Assembly (NCBI RefSeq): GCF_025947365.1
Contig: NZ_CP110012.1
Coordinates: 4,278,001-4,342,000 of the forward strand
DNA length: 64,000 nucleotides
Direction: 5' to 3'
From: Flavobacterium sp. N502540
GTDB lineage: Bacteria; Bacteroidota; Bacteroidia; Flavobacteriales; Flavobacteriaceae
A model generated the notes under the pieces. The model saw nothing but the letters and a program-made list of their open reading frames with translations. It had not been told where the DNA came from and ran no database searches. Below are positions 33,215 through 41,601 of this stretch, piece by piece. Numbering within the stretch: the first letter of the stretch is position 1; each line of letters begins with the position of its first letter. The translations under genes were made by a program, and so were the position numbers.

Positions 33215-34069
33215 ATGATTGAAATAGGAAAATACAATACCCTTACTATACTTCGTGATACCAAAGTTGGTTTGTTTTTAGGAAATCCTGAAAAAGACCC
33301 CGAAGGAATTCACGATATTTTATTACCAAACAAATACGTTCCGAACGAATTTGAAATCGGTGAAGAATTAATCGTTTTTGTTTATTTGGATCACGAACAG
33401 CGTCCGGTGGCAACCACTTTAGAGCCTTATATTCTGTTAAATGAATTTGCGCTATTAAGAGTGAATTACATTAATAATATAGGTGCTTTTATGGATTGGG
33501 GAATGGAAAAAGATATTCTGGTTCCGTTTAAAGAGCAAGCCCGTCCAATGGAAAAAGGAAAACGTTACCTGGTGTATTTGTACATGGACGAAAAAACAAA
33601 TCGTCTGGTAGCGTCAAGCAAAACCAATCAGTTTTTGAGCAATGAGCAGCTGACCGTTGAAAAAGGGGAGGAAGTAGAATTGATTGTTTCTCATATTACA
33701 GAGATTGGTATTAATGTAATTATTAATGAGAAACACAAAGGATTGCTGTACAAAGACGAGGTATATGATGACGCCATCAGAACCGGAGACAGAATGCGTG
33801 GTTATATTAAAAATATTCGCCCTGATCATAAGATTGATGTAGCGCTACAAGTACAAGGATACGAAAGTATTGAGCCGAATGCAGAGAAAATTTTAGATGA
33901 ATTAAGAGCCAGTCGCGGTTTCTTACGTTTAAATGATAATTCACATCCGGAAGACATTAAAACGGTACTGAAAATGAGTAAAAAAACGTTTAAAAAGGCT
34001 ATTGGAGCTTTGTATAAAGAAAAACTCATCGAAATTAAAGAAGACGGAATTTATCTGGTAAAAGAATAA
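33215..34069 (+). CDS. S1 RNA-binding protein, CvfB family
   Basis: A 284-aa protein built of three S1-like beta-barrel domains (about residues 5-65, 68-130 and 145-215; for example VNYINNIGAFMDWGMEKDIL and HITEIGINVIINEKHKGLLY), ending in a winged helix (HPEDIKTVLKMSKKTFKKAI, residues about 235-284). This is the architecture of CvfB/YitL, an RNA-binding regulator. It is followed by a long perfect-palindrome terminator. Targets are unknown. Confidence 0.9.
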   Translation: MIEIGKYNTLTILRDTKVGLFLGNPEKDPEGIHDILLPNKYVPNEFEIGEELIVFVYLDHEQRPVATTLEPYILLNEFALLRVNYINNIGAFMDWGMEKDILVPFKEQARPMEKGKRYLVYLYMDEKTNRLVASSKTNQFLSNEQLTVEKGEEVELIVSHITEIGINVIINEKHKGLLYKDEVYDDAIRTGDRMRGYIKNIRPDHKIDVALQVQGYESIEPNAEKILDELRASRGFLRLNDNSHPEDIKTVLKMSKKTFKKAIGALYKEKLIEIKEDGIYLVKE

Positions 34070-34091
34070 AATTTCCAATTCATTAAATTCT

Positions 34092-34136
34092 AAAATCCAA
34101 ATTTCAATACTAGTATTGAAATTTGGATTTTTTTTA
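34092..34136 (+). terminator. Long palindromic terminator after the CvfB-like gene
   Basis: A perfect 40-bp palindrome (34092-34131, centre at 34111/34112) runs into a T-tract. Its stem word AAAATCCAAATTTCAAT matches the terminator at 5959 except for one base, and both are preceded by ATTAAATTCTA. Confidence 0.87.
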
Positions 34137-34534
34137 GGGTTCAATAGAAGAATATAGAAAGTTGATTTGAAAATGATTATCTAAATTTCAGTATAAAACC
34201 GGATATGAGTATTATTTATTTGTAGGAAAAATTACGCAGTACAAATTGTTGTTTGTATGCGACCATTTATTACACCTATCCGTACAGTTATTTATTTTGT
34301 CGCGACATTTTATTTTTTTTAACATAAATTTACTTACATGAAGTAATCAGTCAAAATTAAATATCAGTTTAGATGTAATGCGTTTTGCTTGTTAATACAT
34401 AACATAATTAATGGCAACCTTAGGCACGCAGTGATAAGTTTTTAAGCAAAATAATAGCCTAGGTTCTCATTTTTTGATGGATTAAGATATAAATATGTAC
34501 TTAGAATGTGAACGAGGTTAGTGTCTCAAAATAA
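34137..34534. other. AT-rich non-coding stretch at the left edge of the accessory island
   Basis: About 400 bp with no gene I can support. One notable item is a perfect 10-bp palindrome TGTCGCGACA at 34298-34307, GC-rich against an AT background. The rest has stops in all frames and no hairpin terminator. Confidence 0.5.
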
Positions 34535-34898
34535 GTGTTATTTGAAAAACAAATTTTGGCATCCGATTTAAATAGTATTCCTAAGCAATACTGGATGGAC
34601 TCTGTTTTTGAAAATGATTATAAGAAAATGGATTTAAATGCTTTGGAAAGTTTTGTTAGAGAGAATAAACACCTTCCCGGTATCGTTTCTGAGAAAGAAG
34701 TAAATGAAAAGGGATATAAAATACATTCATTTAATGTAGGCCTTTTACAAAATGTTGAAGAACTGCTTCTTCATATTCATTGACCAAAATAAAAAAATGG
34801 AAACATTGAGTGAAAAAAATGAGGCATTGACTAAAAAAATTGAAGTATTGAGTAAAAAGATAGAAGTCTTGGAAAGCCAGAGTAGTCAGCATAAATAA
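34535..34898 (+). pseudogene. Frameshifted remnant of a surface-protein C-terminal domain
   Basis: From a GTG at 34535 the frame encodes QYWMDSVFENDYKKMDLNAL, then FVRENKHLPGIVSEKEV and GLLQNVEELLLH before a stop at 34783. This is the well-known Bacteroidota C-terminal module (DYVF-DY-L-SLEEV-NKHLPGIPS-EV-LL-KVEELTLY). In family members it continues into EQNKK and a coiled coil. That continuation is present in another frame here: IDQNKKMETLSEKNEALTKK and on to a stop at 34898. One base change in length near 34770-34783 would join the two. The upstream body of the protein is absent, so this is a decayed 3' fragment. Confidence 0.75.
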
Positions 34899-34989
34899 TA
34901 TACATTTTCTTCACGATTTAATTTTTATTCTGAATAGTAAAAAATACCATTTAATTCTGACGGATTTTAAAATTTAACAAGAGACAATT

Positions 34990-36807
34990 ATGAAAAAAAA
35001 ACATATTATTTTGAGTTTTATATTTTGTTTTTCGAGTTTTATGTATGCCCAAAAAGCAGAAGACAGTGGTGTTGTGAGCTATCCGGAAAATAATATAAAA
35101 GTAGTTGGAGAGAAAATATTTTGGTCTGTTAATCCAAAAACAGACAATAATAGCAGTGAGTCTGATTTACTGACCGTCTATTATAAAGGACTTTATAATC
35201 GTCGTAACAACTATTTAAGCGGTATTAAGGGAACCATTGATAAACCGGGAGGCTATATTAAAATCGAGGTACACGCTTACGACAGCAATAGGGCAGGAGG
35301 GTTGCAGCTATTGACAGACGATGAGAAGACATTTGTAACCAGACCTATCTATGGAGTTGAGATTACTCAAAGTTCCCCAAATGTATTCTCTAAAACAACA
35401 AAAGAGGTGATTTACCAATATTTTGATTATGGCAACCAGATTGGTAAGATTTCTTCCGATGATATAAAAACACTGGGTGCCCAATCATTGAGTGTAGTTA
35501 CAACGAATTGCGGAAGCTGGCCCTGGACTTGGCTCAGGGCTTTCAGCTTAGTAAAGTCTTCCTGTTCTTTGGAAATAGATGAGGATAAAATGATACAGTT
35601 GGTAAACCAGCCTGTAGTGGTAAAAATTGAGATGAAAGATGCTACTCTGACAGACTTACGGGTTCCTGCTGTAGCAGACAATGAAAATCTGAAGACCATA
35701 ATACAAAAAGAATATCCTTATTATGTCATCAAAAAGGTAAATGTAGAGGTTCTGGAAGCTCCACAAGACAATAATACGGCTTATTTTTACGAAGATATAG
35801 TAAGGCAACAATTTAATTGGGCTAATAAGGTATATACTGCTAATACAGGCAAAAATTTACCGGATGTTGCAGTAGTCGCGGGTGCTAAAATGGCTAATGC
35901 CAGAATTGTATTCAAAGATATCAATATTGTCATCCGCAAAGGATTAAAACAGACCTATGACACAGCTATGATAAACTCGATAGATGAATTGAAAAAAGGA
36001 AAAGCTGATGGCGTTGATATAACAAATATTACTAATAATGAAATATTCATAAAGTATGTACCTAAAATAATCTCAGAAGGATACAGCTCTTCAGGATTCA
36101 GTGTTGATGGGCGTGATGGAAATAATAATTTATTAATAGCTTTTACATTTTTATCTTACGATTACGAAAATGATGATAATAATGAGTTATCACAAAAAAT
36201 AACAACACCTGCGCACGAGCTAGGGCATTATTTTAGACTGAAACATACTTTTGAAGGTGGCTGTTCCAGATTAAATGATAAAATTAGTGATACTCCTCCG
36301 GCAGAAGTAACACCTGGTCAGATAGTTTACAAAAACTGTATTGCTCCGGTTCAGTGTGGTGGGCATAGAAGATTAATAGAGAATATTATGGATTATAGTA
36401 ACTGCCGTTTTATGTTCACCCCAGGTCAGGTTAAAGTAATGAGAAATACGATTCGAAAAGATTTTCCTAATTTATATACCATTCAGAGATCAACGGATGC
36501 TGCTATCAATACAGATCTTAAGATTACAGTGAGAGATTTAAGATCTGGTAAAACAGGCAGGAGTAAGAGAGAGGCTTCAGAAAAAGAAGCAGAAAACTCG
36601 CAAGACATCGTTTTATATCCTAATCCGGTTAAGGATGTTTTAACTATTTCCAATTTAACAAATGAAGAATATGCAGTGTATAACGTAACAGGGCAGCAAA
36701 TATTGGCTGGTAGTACCCAAACAGGACAGATTGATGTAAGTACTCTCCCAAGAGGTTTGTATATCATTAAGATAAAGAATAGTAGTAAGCAGTTCATTAA
36801 AGAATAG
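34990..36807 (+). CDS. T9SS-secreted metzincin metalloprotease, M43-like, copy 1
   Basis: A 605-aa protein with signal peptide (MKKKHIILSFIFCFSSFMYA/QK). Residues about 25-330 are an N-terminal region I do not recognise, with a Cys pair around TNCGSWPW and SSCSLE. The zinc site HELGHYFRLKH starts at His409, the downstream GGC-DKISDTPP and Met-turn IMDYSNCRFMF (Met467) match M43 cytophagalysin/pappalysin proteases. The family Gly of HExxHxxGxxH is Arg here. After a basic linker (GRSKREASEKEAENSQ), residues 539-605 are a type A T9SS sorting domain (LYPNPVKDVLTISN to the Lys-rich end). First of three tandem paralogues. Confidence 0.85.
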   Translation: MKKKHIILSFIFCFSSFMYAQKAEDSGVVSYPENNIKVVGEKIFWSVNPKTDNNSSESDLLTVYYKGLYNRRNNYLSGIKGTIDKPGGYIKIEVHAYDSNRAGGLQLLTDDEKTFVTRPIYGVEITQSSPNVFSKTTKEVIYQYFDYGNQIGKISSDDIKTLGAQSLSVVTTNCGSWPWTWLRAFSLVKSSCSLEIDEDKMIQLVNQPVVVKIEMKDATLTDLRVPAVADNENLKTIIQKEYPYYVIKKVNVEVLEAPQDNNTAYFYEDIVRQQFNWANKVYTANTGKNLPDVAVVAGAKMANARIVFKDINIVIRKGLKQTYDTAMINSIDELKKGKADGVDITNITNNEIFIKYVPKIISEGYSSSGFSVDGRDGNNNLLIAFTFLSYDYENDDNNELSQKITTPAHELGHYFRLKHTFEGGCSRLNDKISDTPPAEVTPGQIVYKNCIAPVQCGGHRRLIENIMDYSNCRFMFTPGQVKVMRNTIRKDFPNLYTIQRSTDAAINTDLKITVRDLRSGKTGRSKREASEKEAENSQDIVLYPNPVKDVLTISNLTNEEYAVYNVTGQQILAGSTQTGQIDVSTLPRGLYIIKIKNSSKQFIKE

Positions 36808-36982
36808 TTTGATGGAGAGATTGTTATCGTTTTTTAGAATGGCTGGTTTTAATAATTTAGTATTCCAAGTATTTTTTTGTTTACAATAAGTATGATCGTA
36901 CTTAAACTCTCGATTTATTTCCCTTTACAGACAAAAGTTTTGTTCAATTCTGACGGATTTTAAAATTTCACAAGAGACAATT
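36808..36982 (+). repeat. Promoter/spacer block duplicated between metzincin copies (copy A)
   Basis: This 175-bp spacer is nearly the same as 38795-38973. Shared blocks include TAATAATTTAGTATTCCAAG, a TATGATCGTACTTAAACTCT box and the last 40 bp before the ATG. Only that last part (TTCTGACGGATTTTAAAATT, then AAGAGACA) precedes copy 1. No hairpin terminator is visible, so read-through from one copy into the next is possible. Confidence 0.75.
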
Positions 36983-38794
36983 ATGAAAAAAAAATATATT
37001 ATTTTGAGTTTTATATTTTGTTTTTCGGGTTTTATGTATGCCCAGAAAACGGAAGGTAGTGGTGCTGTCAGCTATCCCAATGATAATATAAAGGTAGTTG
37101 GAGAGAAAATATTTTGGTCCGCAAATCTGAAAACAGACAATAGCAGTGAGTCTGATTTACTGACCATATATTACAAAGGACTTTTTAATAGACGTAACGC
37201 TTATCTAAGCGGTATTAAGGGAACTATTGATAAACCGGGAGGCTACATTAAAATCGAGGTGCATGCTTACGACAGCAAGAGAGCGGGAGGGTTGCAGCTA
37301 TTGACAGATGATGAGAAGACATTTGTAACCAGGCCTATCTATGGAGTTGAGATTACTCAAAGCTCTCCAAATGCATTTTCGAAAACAACAAAAGAGCTGA
37401 ATTATGAATATTGGGATCATGGCCTTCAGATTGGTAAGATTTCTTCTGATGATATAAAAACACTGGGAGCCAAATCATTGAATGCAGTTACAACAAATTG
37501 TGGAAACTGGGCCTGGAACTGGCTCAGGGCTTTCAGCCTAGTAAGTTCTTCCTGTTCTTTGGAAATAGATGAGGATATACTGCTACAGTTAGTGAACCAG
37601 CCTGTAGTGGTAAAAATTACAGTAAAAGACGCTACTCTTATAGACGTACGGGTTCCTGCTGTAGCAGACAATGAAAACCTGAAGACCATAATACAAAAAG
37701 AATATCCTTATTATGTCATCAAAAAGGTAAATGTAGAGGTTCTGGAAGCACCGGAAGACAATAATACAGCTTCTTATTATGAAGATTTGGTAAGACGACA
37801 GTTTAATTGGGCTAATAAGGCGTTTACCGATAAAACGGGCAAGACTTTACCAGATGCAGCAGTGATGGCGGGTGCTAAAATGGCTAATCCGAGAATTGTG
37901 TTCAAAGACCTTAATATTATCATCCGCAAAGGATCAAAGAAGAACTATGACCCTGATAAGATAAATTCACTAGCTGAATTGCAAAAACTGAACGTTGACG
38001 GAATTGATTTAACGAATATTAATAAAAATGAAATATTCGTTAAATATGTACCTGAACTAATTGGAAAAACATCCAATTTTAATGGAATTACCGTTCTTGG
38101 CCGTAATGAAAAAAAAGAAATAATACTGGATTTTACAGTTATGATTTATAACTACAAAGATGATACGGATGAGTTATCGAAGAAAAGGGTGGTACTAGCG
38201 CACGAGATGGGACACTATTTTGGTCTCTTTCATACTTTTCAGGGTGGTTGCACCAATCCAAATGATAAAATTAGTGATACTCCTCCTGCAGAATCAATAT
38301 CTGGCCATATATTTTATAAAGATTGTGTTGCCCCTGTTCAATGTGGTGGGCAAAGAAGGTTAATAGAGAATATTATGGATTATAACAATTGTCGTTTTAT
38401 GTTCACCCCGGGTCAGGTAAAAGTAATGAGAAATACAATTAGAAATGATTTCCCCAATTTATACACCATTGAGAGATCAACGGATACTACTATTAATACA
38501 GACCTTGATATTACAGTGACAGATTTACGATCTGGTAAAACAGGCAGGAGTAAGAGAGAGGCTTCAGAAAAAGAAGCAGAAAACTCGCAAGACATCGTTT
38601 TATATCCTAATCCGGTTAAGGATATTTTAATTATTTCTAATATAAAAAATGAAGAATATGTAGTCTATAATTTAACAGGGCAGCAAATATTGGCTGGCAG
38701 TACCCAAGCAGGACAGATTAATGTTAGTACTCTCCCAAAAGGAATATACATCATTAAAATAAAAAATGACAGCAAGCAATTTATTAAAGAATAG
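36983..38794 (+). CDS. T9SS-secreted metzincin metalloprotease, M43-like, copy 2
   Basis: A 603-aa paralogue with the same plan: signal peptide to about residue 20, unrecognised N-terminal region, catalytic domain, basic linker, T9SS sorting domain. The zinc motif is HEMGHYFGLFH from His407, the only one of the three copies that keeps the metzincin Gly, so it is the best candidate for a fully standard active site. GGCTNPNDKISDTPPAES and the Met-turn IMDYNNCRFMF follow. Its central part (NYEYWDHGLQIG, then NCGNWAWNWLR) differs from copies 1 and 3, while its C-terminal 120 residues are close to copy 3. Confidence 0.86.
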   Translation: MKKKYIILSFIFCFSGFMYAQKTEGSGAVSYPNDNIKVVGEKIFWSANLKTDNSSESDLLTIYYKGLFNRRNAYLSGIKGTIDKPGGYIKIEVHAYDSKRAGGLQLLTDDEKTFVTRPIYGVEITQSSPNAFSKTTKELNYEYWDHGLQIGKISSDDIKTLGAKSLNAVTTNCGNWAWNWLRAFSLVSSSCSLEIDEDILLQLVNQPVVVKITVKDATLIDVRVPAVADNENLKTIIQKEYPYYVIKKVNVEVLEAPEDNNTASYYEDLVRRQFNWANKAFTDKTGKTLPDAAVMAGAKMANPRIVFKDLNIIIRKGSKKNYDPDKINSLAELQKLNVDGIDLTNINKNEIFVKYVPELIGKTSNFNGITVLGRNEKKEIILDFTVMIYNYKDDTDELSKKRVVLAHEMGHYFGLFHTFQGGCTNPNDKISDTPPAESISGHIFYKDCVAPVQCGGQRRLIENIMDYNNCRFMFTPGQVKVMRNTIRNDFPNLYTIERSTDTTINTDLDITVTDLRSGKTGRSKREASEKEAENSQDIVLYPNPVKDILIISNIKNEEYVVYNLTGQQILAGSTQAGQINVSTLPKGIYIIKIKNDSKQFIKE

Positions 38795-38973
38795 TTTGAT
38801 GGAGAGAGAGATTGTTATCGTTTTTTAAAACGGCTGGTCTTAATAATTTAGTATTCCAAGTATTTTTTTGTTTACAATAAGTATGATCGTACTTAAACTC
38901 TCGATTCATTTCCTCCTACCGGTAAAAATTTTGTTCAATTCTGACGGATTTTAAAATTTAACAAGAGACAGTT
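38795..38973 (+). repeat. Promoter/spacer block duplicated between metzincin copies (copy B)
   Basis: A 179-bp spacer nearly the same as 36808-36982. Differences are a GAGA insertion near 38806 and scattered substitutions, concentrated near 38917-38935. It points to tandem duplication of the gene together with its upstream region. Confidence 0.75.
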
Positions 38974-40788
38974 ATGAAAAAAAAGTATACTATTTTGAGT
39001 TTTATATTTTGTTTTTCGGGTTTTATGTATGCCCAAAAAGCAGAAGGCAGTGGTGTTGTGAGCTATCCCAATGATAATATAAAGGTAGTTGGAGAGAAGG
39101 CATTTTGGTCCGCAAATCCGAAAACAGACAATAGCAGTGAGTCTGATTTACTGACCGTCTATTATAAAGGACTTTATAATCGTCGTAACAACTATTTAAG
39201 CGGTATTAAGGGGACCATAGATAAACCGGGAGGCTATATTAAAATCGAGGTACACGCTTACGACAGCAATAGGGCAGGAGGGTTGCAGCTATTGACAAAT
39301 GATGAGAAGACATTTGTAACCAGACCTATCTATGGAGTTGAGATTACTCAAAGTTCCCCAAATGTATTCTCTAAAACAACAAAAGAGGTGATTTACCAAT
39401 ATTTTGATTATGGCAACCAGATTGGTAAGATTTCTTCCGATGATATAAAAACACTGGGTGCCCAATCATTGAGTGTAGTTACAACGAATTGCGGAAGCTG
39501 GCCCTGGACTTGGCTCAGGGCTTTCAGCTTAGTAAAGTCTTCCTGTTCTTTGGAAATAGATGAGGATAAAATGATACAGTTGGTAAACCAGCCTGTAGTG
39601 GTAAAAATTGAGATGAAAGATGCTACTCTTATAGACGTACGGGTTCCTGCTGTAGCAGACAATGGAAATCTGAAGACCATAATACAAAAAGAATATCCTT
39701 ATTTTATCATTAAAAAAGTAAATGTAGAGGTTCTGGAAGCTCCGGAAGACAATAATACAGCTTCTTATTATGAAGATATGGTAAGACAACAGTTTAATTG
39801 GGCGAATAAGGTATATACCGATAAAACGGGCAAGACTTTACCGGATGCCGCGGTGGTGGCAGGTGCCAAAATGGCTAATGCGAGAATTGTGTTCAAAGAT
39901 ATCGATATTACTATCCGAAAGGGATTAAAAAAGAACTATGACTTAAGTAATATTTCAATAGCTGACGTACAAAAGAAGAATGTTGGTGGAATTGATATAA
40001 GGAATGTTAATATGGATGAAATTTTTATTAAATATGTACATAAATTAATTAGCACAACAGACCAATCTACAGGATATACCTTTGATCTTCATGATATGAA
40101 AAATGGGAAATTTGTTCTTGTTTTTACAGTTTTGTGTTATAACTTCGATGCGAATGATAAGGAATTATTGCTGAAAACAAGGACACTTGCACACGAGCTT
40201 GGGCATTATTTTAAGTTGCTTCATCCTTTCGAGGGTGGATGTACCGGTCCAAATGATAAAATTAGTGATACACCTAGAGCTGAAATCATAAAGGGTGATG
40301 TGCCCGATTATAAAGATTGTATTGCTCCTGTTCAATGCGATGGACAAAGAAGGTTAATAGAAAATGTTATGGATTACAGTTACTGCTCGTTTATGTTCAC
40401 CCCGGGTCAGGTAAAAGTAATGAGAAATACGATTAGAAATGATTTCCCTAATTTATACACCATTGAGAGATCAACGGATACTACTATTAATACAGACCTT
40501 GATATTACAGTGACAGATTTAAGATCTGGTAAAACAGGCAGGAGTAAGAGAGAGGCTTCGGAAAAAGAAGCAGAAAACTCGCAAGACATTGTTTTATATC
40601 CTAATCCGGTTAAGGATGTTTTAACTATTTCTAATATAAAAAATGAAGAATATGTAGTCTATAACTTAGCAGGGCAGCAAATATTGGCTGGTAGTACCCA
40701 AACAGGACAGATTGATGTAAGTACTCTCCCAAGAGGTTTGTATATCATTAAGATAAAGAATAGTAGTAAGCAGTTTATTAAAGAATAG
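38974..40788 (+). CDS. T9SS-secreted metzincin metalloprotease, M43-like, copy 3
   Basis: A 604-aa paralogue. The zinc motif is HELGHYFKLLH from His407 with Lys in place of the metzincin Gly; GGCTGPNDKISDTPRAE and the Met-turn VMDYSYCSFMF follow. From 39301 to 39629 its DNA appears to be base-for-base the same as copy 1 (35320-35648), whereas its 3' end is closest to copy 2, so it is a mosaic. The region of residues about 325-405 just before the zinc site is unlike either. It ends in the same T9SS sorting domain and is followed by a terminator that closes the array. Confidence 0.85.
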   Translation: MKKKYTILSFIFCFSGFMYAQKAEGSGVVSYPNDNIKVVGEKAFWSANPKTDNSSESDLLTVYYKGLYNRRNNYLSGIKGTIDKPGGYIKIEVHAYDSNRAGGLQLLTNDEKTFVTRPIYGVEITQSSPNVFSKTTKEVIYQYFDYGNQIGKISSDDIKTLGAQSLSVVTTNCGSWPWTWLRAFSLVKSSCSLEIDEDKMIQLVNQPVVVKIEMKDATLIDVRVPAVADNGNLKTIIQKEYPYFIIKKVNVEVLEAPEDNNTASYYEDMVRQQFNWANKVYTDKTGKTLPDAAVVAGAKMANARIVFKDIDITIRKGLKKNYDLSNISIADVQKKNVGGIDIRNVNMDEIFIKYVHKLISTTDQSTGYTFDLHDMKNGKFVLVFTVLCYNFDANDKELLLKTRTLAHELGHYFKLLHPFEGGCTGPNDKISDTPRAEIIKGDVPDYKDCIAPVQCDGQRRLIENVMDYSYCSFMFTPGQVKVMRNTIRNDFPNLYTIERSTDTTINTDLDITVTDLRSGKTGRSKREASEKEAENSQDIVLYPNPVKDVLTISNIKNEEYVVYNLAGQQILAGSTQTGQIDVSTLPRGLYIIKIKNSSKQFIKE

Positions 40789-40901
40789 TAAGACTGTAGT
40801 ATAAGCAAAGAGATGTTCTATTTATTTTTCCTGATATAGCCATGGTCAAATTTTAGACCTGATCCATGATTCTACTTATCTTTATAGTCTGTTTAATAAC
40901 A

Positions 40902-40938
40902 GGAAAGGCTACTCATTACAAGTAGCCTTTCCCTTTTT
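40902..40938 (+). terminator. Intrinsic terminator closing the metzincin array
   Basis: GGAAAGGCTACT (40902-40913) pairs perfectly with AGTAGCCTTTCC (40921-40932), loop CATTACA, followed by a C and five T. It is the only strong terminator after the start of the array. Confidence 0.88.
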
Positions 40939-41601
40939 ATTCTAGTTTTAAAAAAAATTGTAATTAAAAAAAAACAGAAATAAAATAAACTCGAATCCAT
41001 TCAAAAAATAATAGCTTTAAAAATTTTAGAAACTATTTTCTGAAATGGGTATGTCTTTAAACAATTTATAAATTCATATTAAAAGCAAAAACTCAATTTC
41101 ACGGCTCGACCCATTTAGTTTGATAAAATAACTTGTAGAAAGTTTTCATTAGTACTTTTTCCTCTTTTCGTAATCAATCTGATACTAATTCTTAAACAAT
41201 TCCAGCTTTTAACCTTAGGTGTTACTATCTCCTTTTTGAAGTTTCAACAAATGAATAAATCATTTGCTCATTGATCAACGGCGTATGAATAAAAACCGTA
41301 AAATAATGAGCGACAAAATTTTTAAATTTTCTCAAAAAAATCATTTTTTAGGTTAATAAATCAGTGAAAGAAAATCAATCTTCTAGTTAATGAAATAAAT
41401 TGTATCTCATTGATTTCTAGGTGGTAAAATTAAATATTATTTTTTAAAACTACTGTTAAAATTATTATTATTTGTAAGATTATACCAATTGTTAACATTA
41501 CAACAGATTTTAGTTGCGACTAAAAACAAATATGCGGTAGGTAAAAATATAAAAATGCTTTATTTTTACACTATCAATTATTAAAAACAAAACAAACAGA
41601 A
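40939..41601. other. AT-rich non-coding stretch upstream of menB
   Basis: About 660 bp with no gene that I can support; frames are broken by many stops. It contains a perfect hairpin-forming site TTTTAGT-TGCG-ACTAAAA at 41508-41525 and a GTTAAC-centred palindrome at about 41490. The base composition is more AT-rich than the flanking genes, as at the left edge of the island. Confidence 0.5.
41508..41525. promoter_or_regulatory. Palindrome upstream of menB
   Basis: TTTTAGT and ACTAAAA are perfect 7-bp arms with a TGCG loop. It ends 76 bp before the menB ATG and is not followed by a T-tract in either direction that would make a terminator, so an operator is more likely. Confidence 0.4.

Noticed and set aside
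35427..39680. Repeated antisense frames of about 90 aa in each metzincin copy
   Set aside because: Their similarity follows from the similarity of the sense genes; no start signals or domains.
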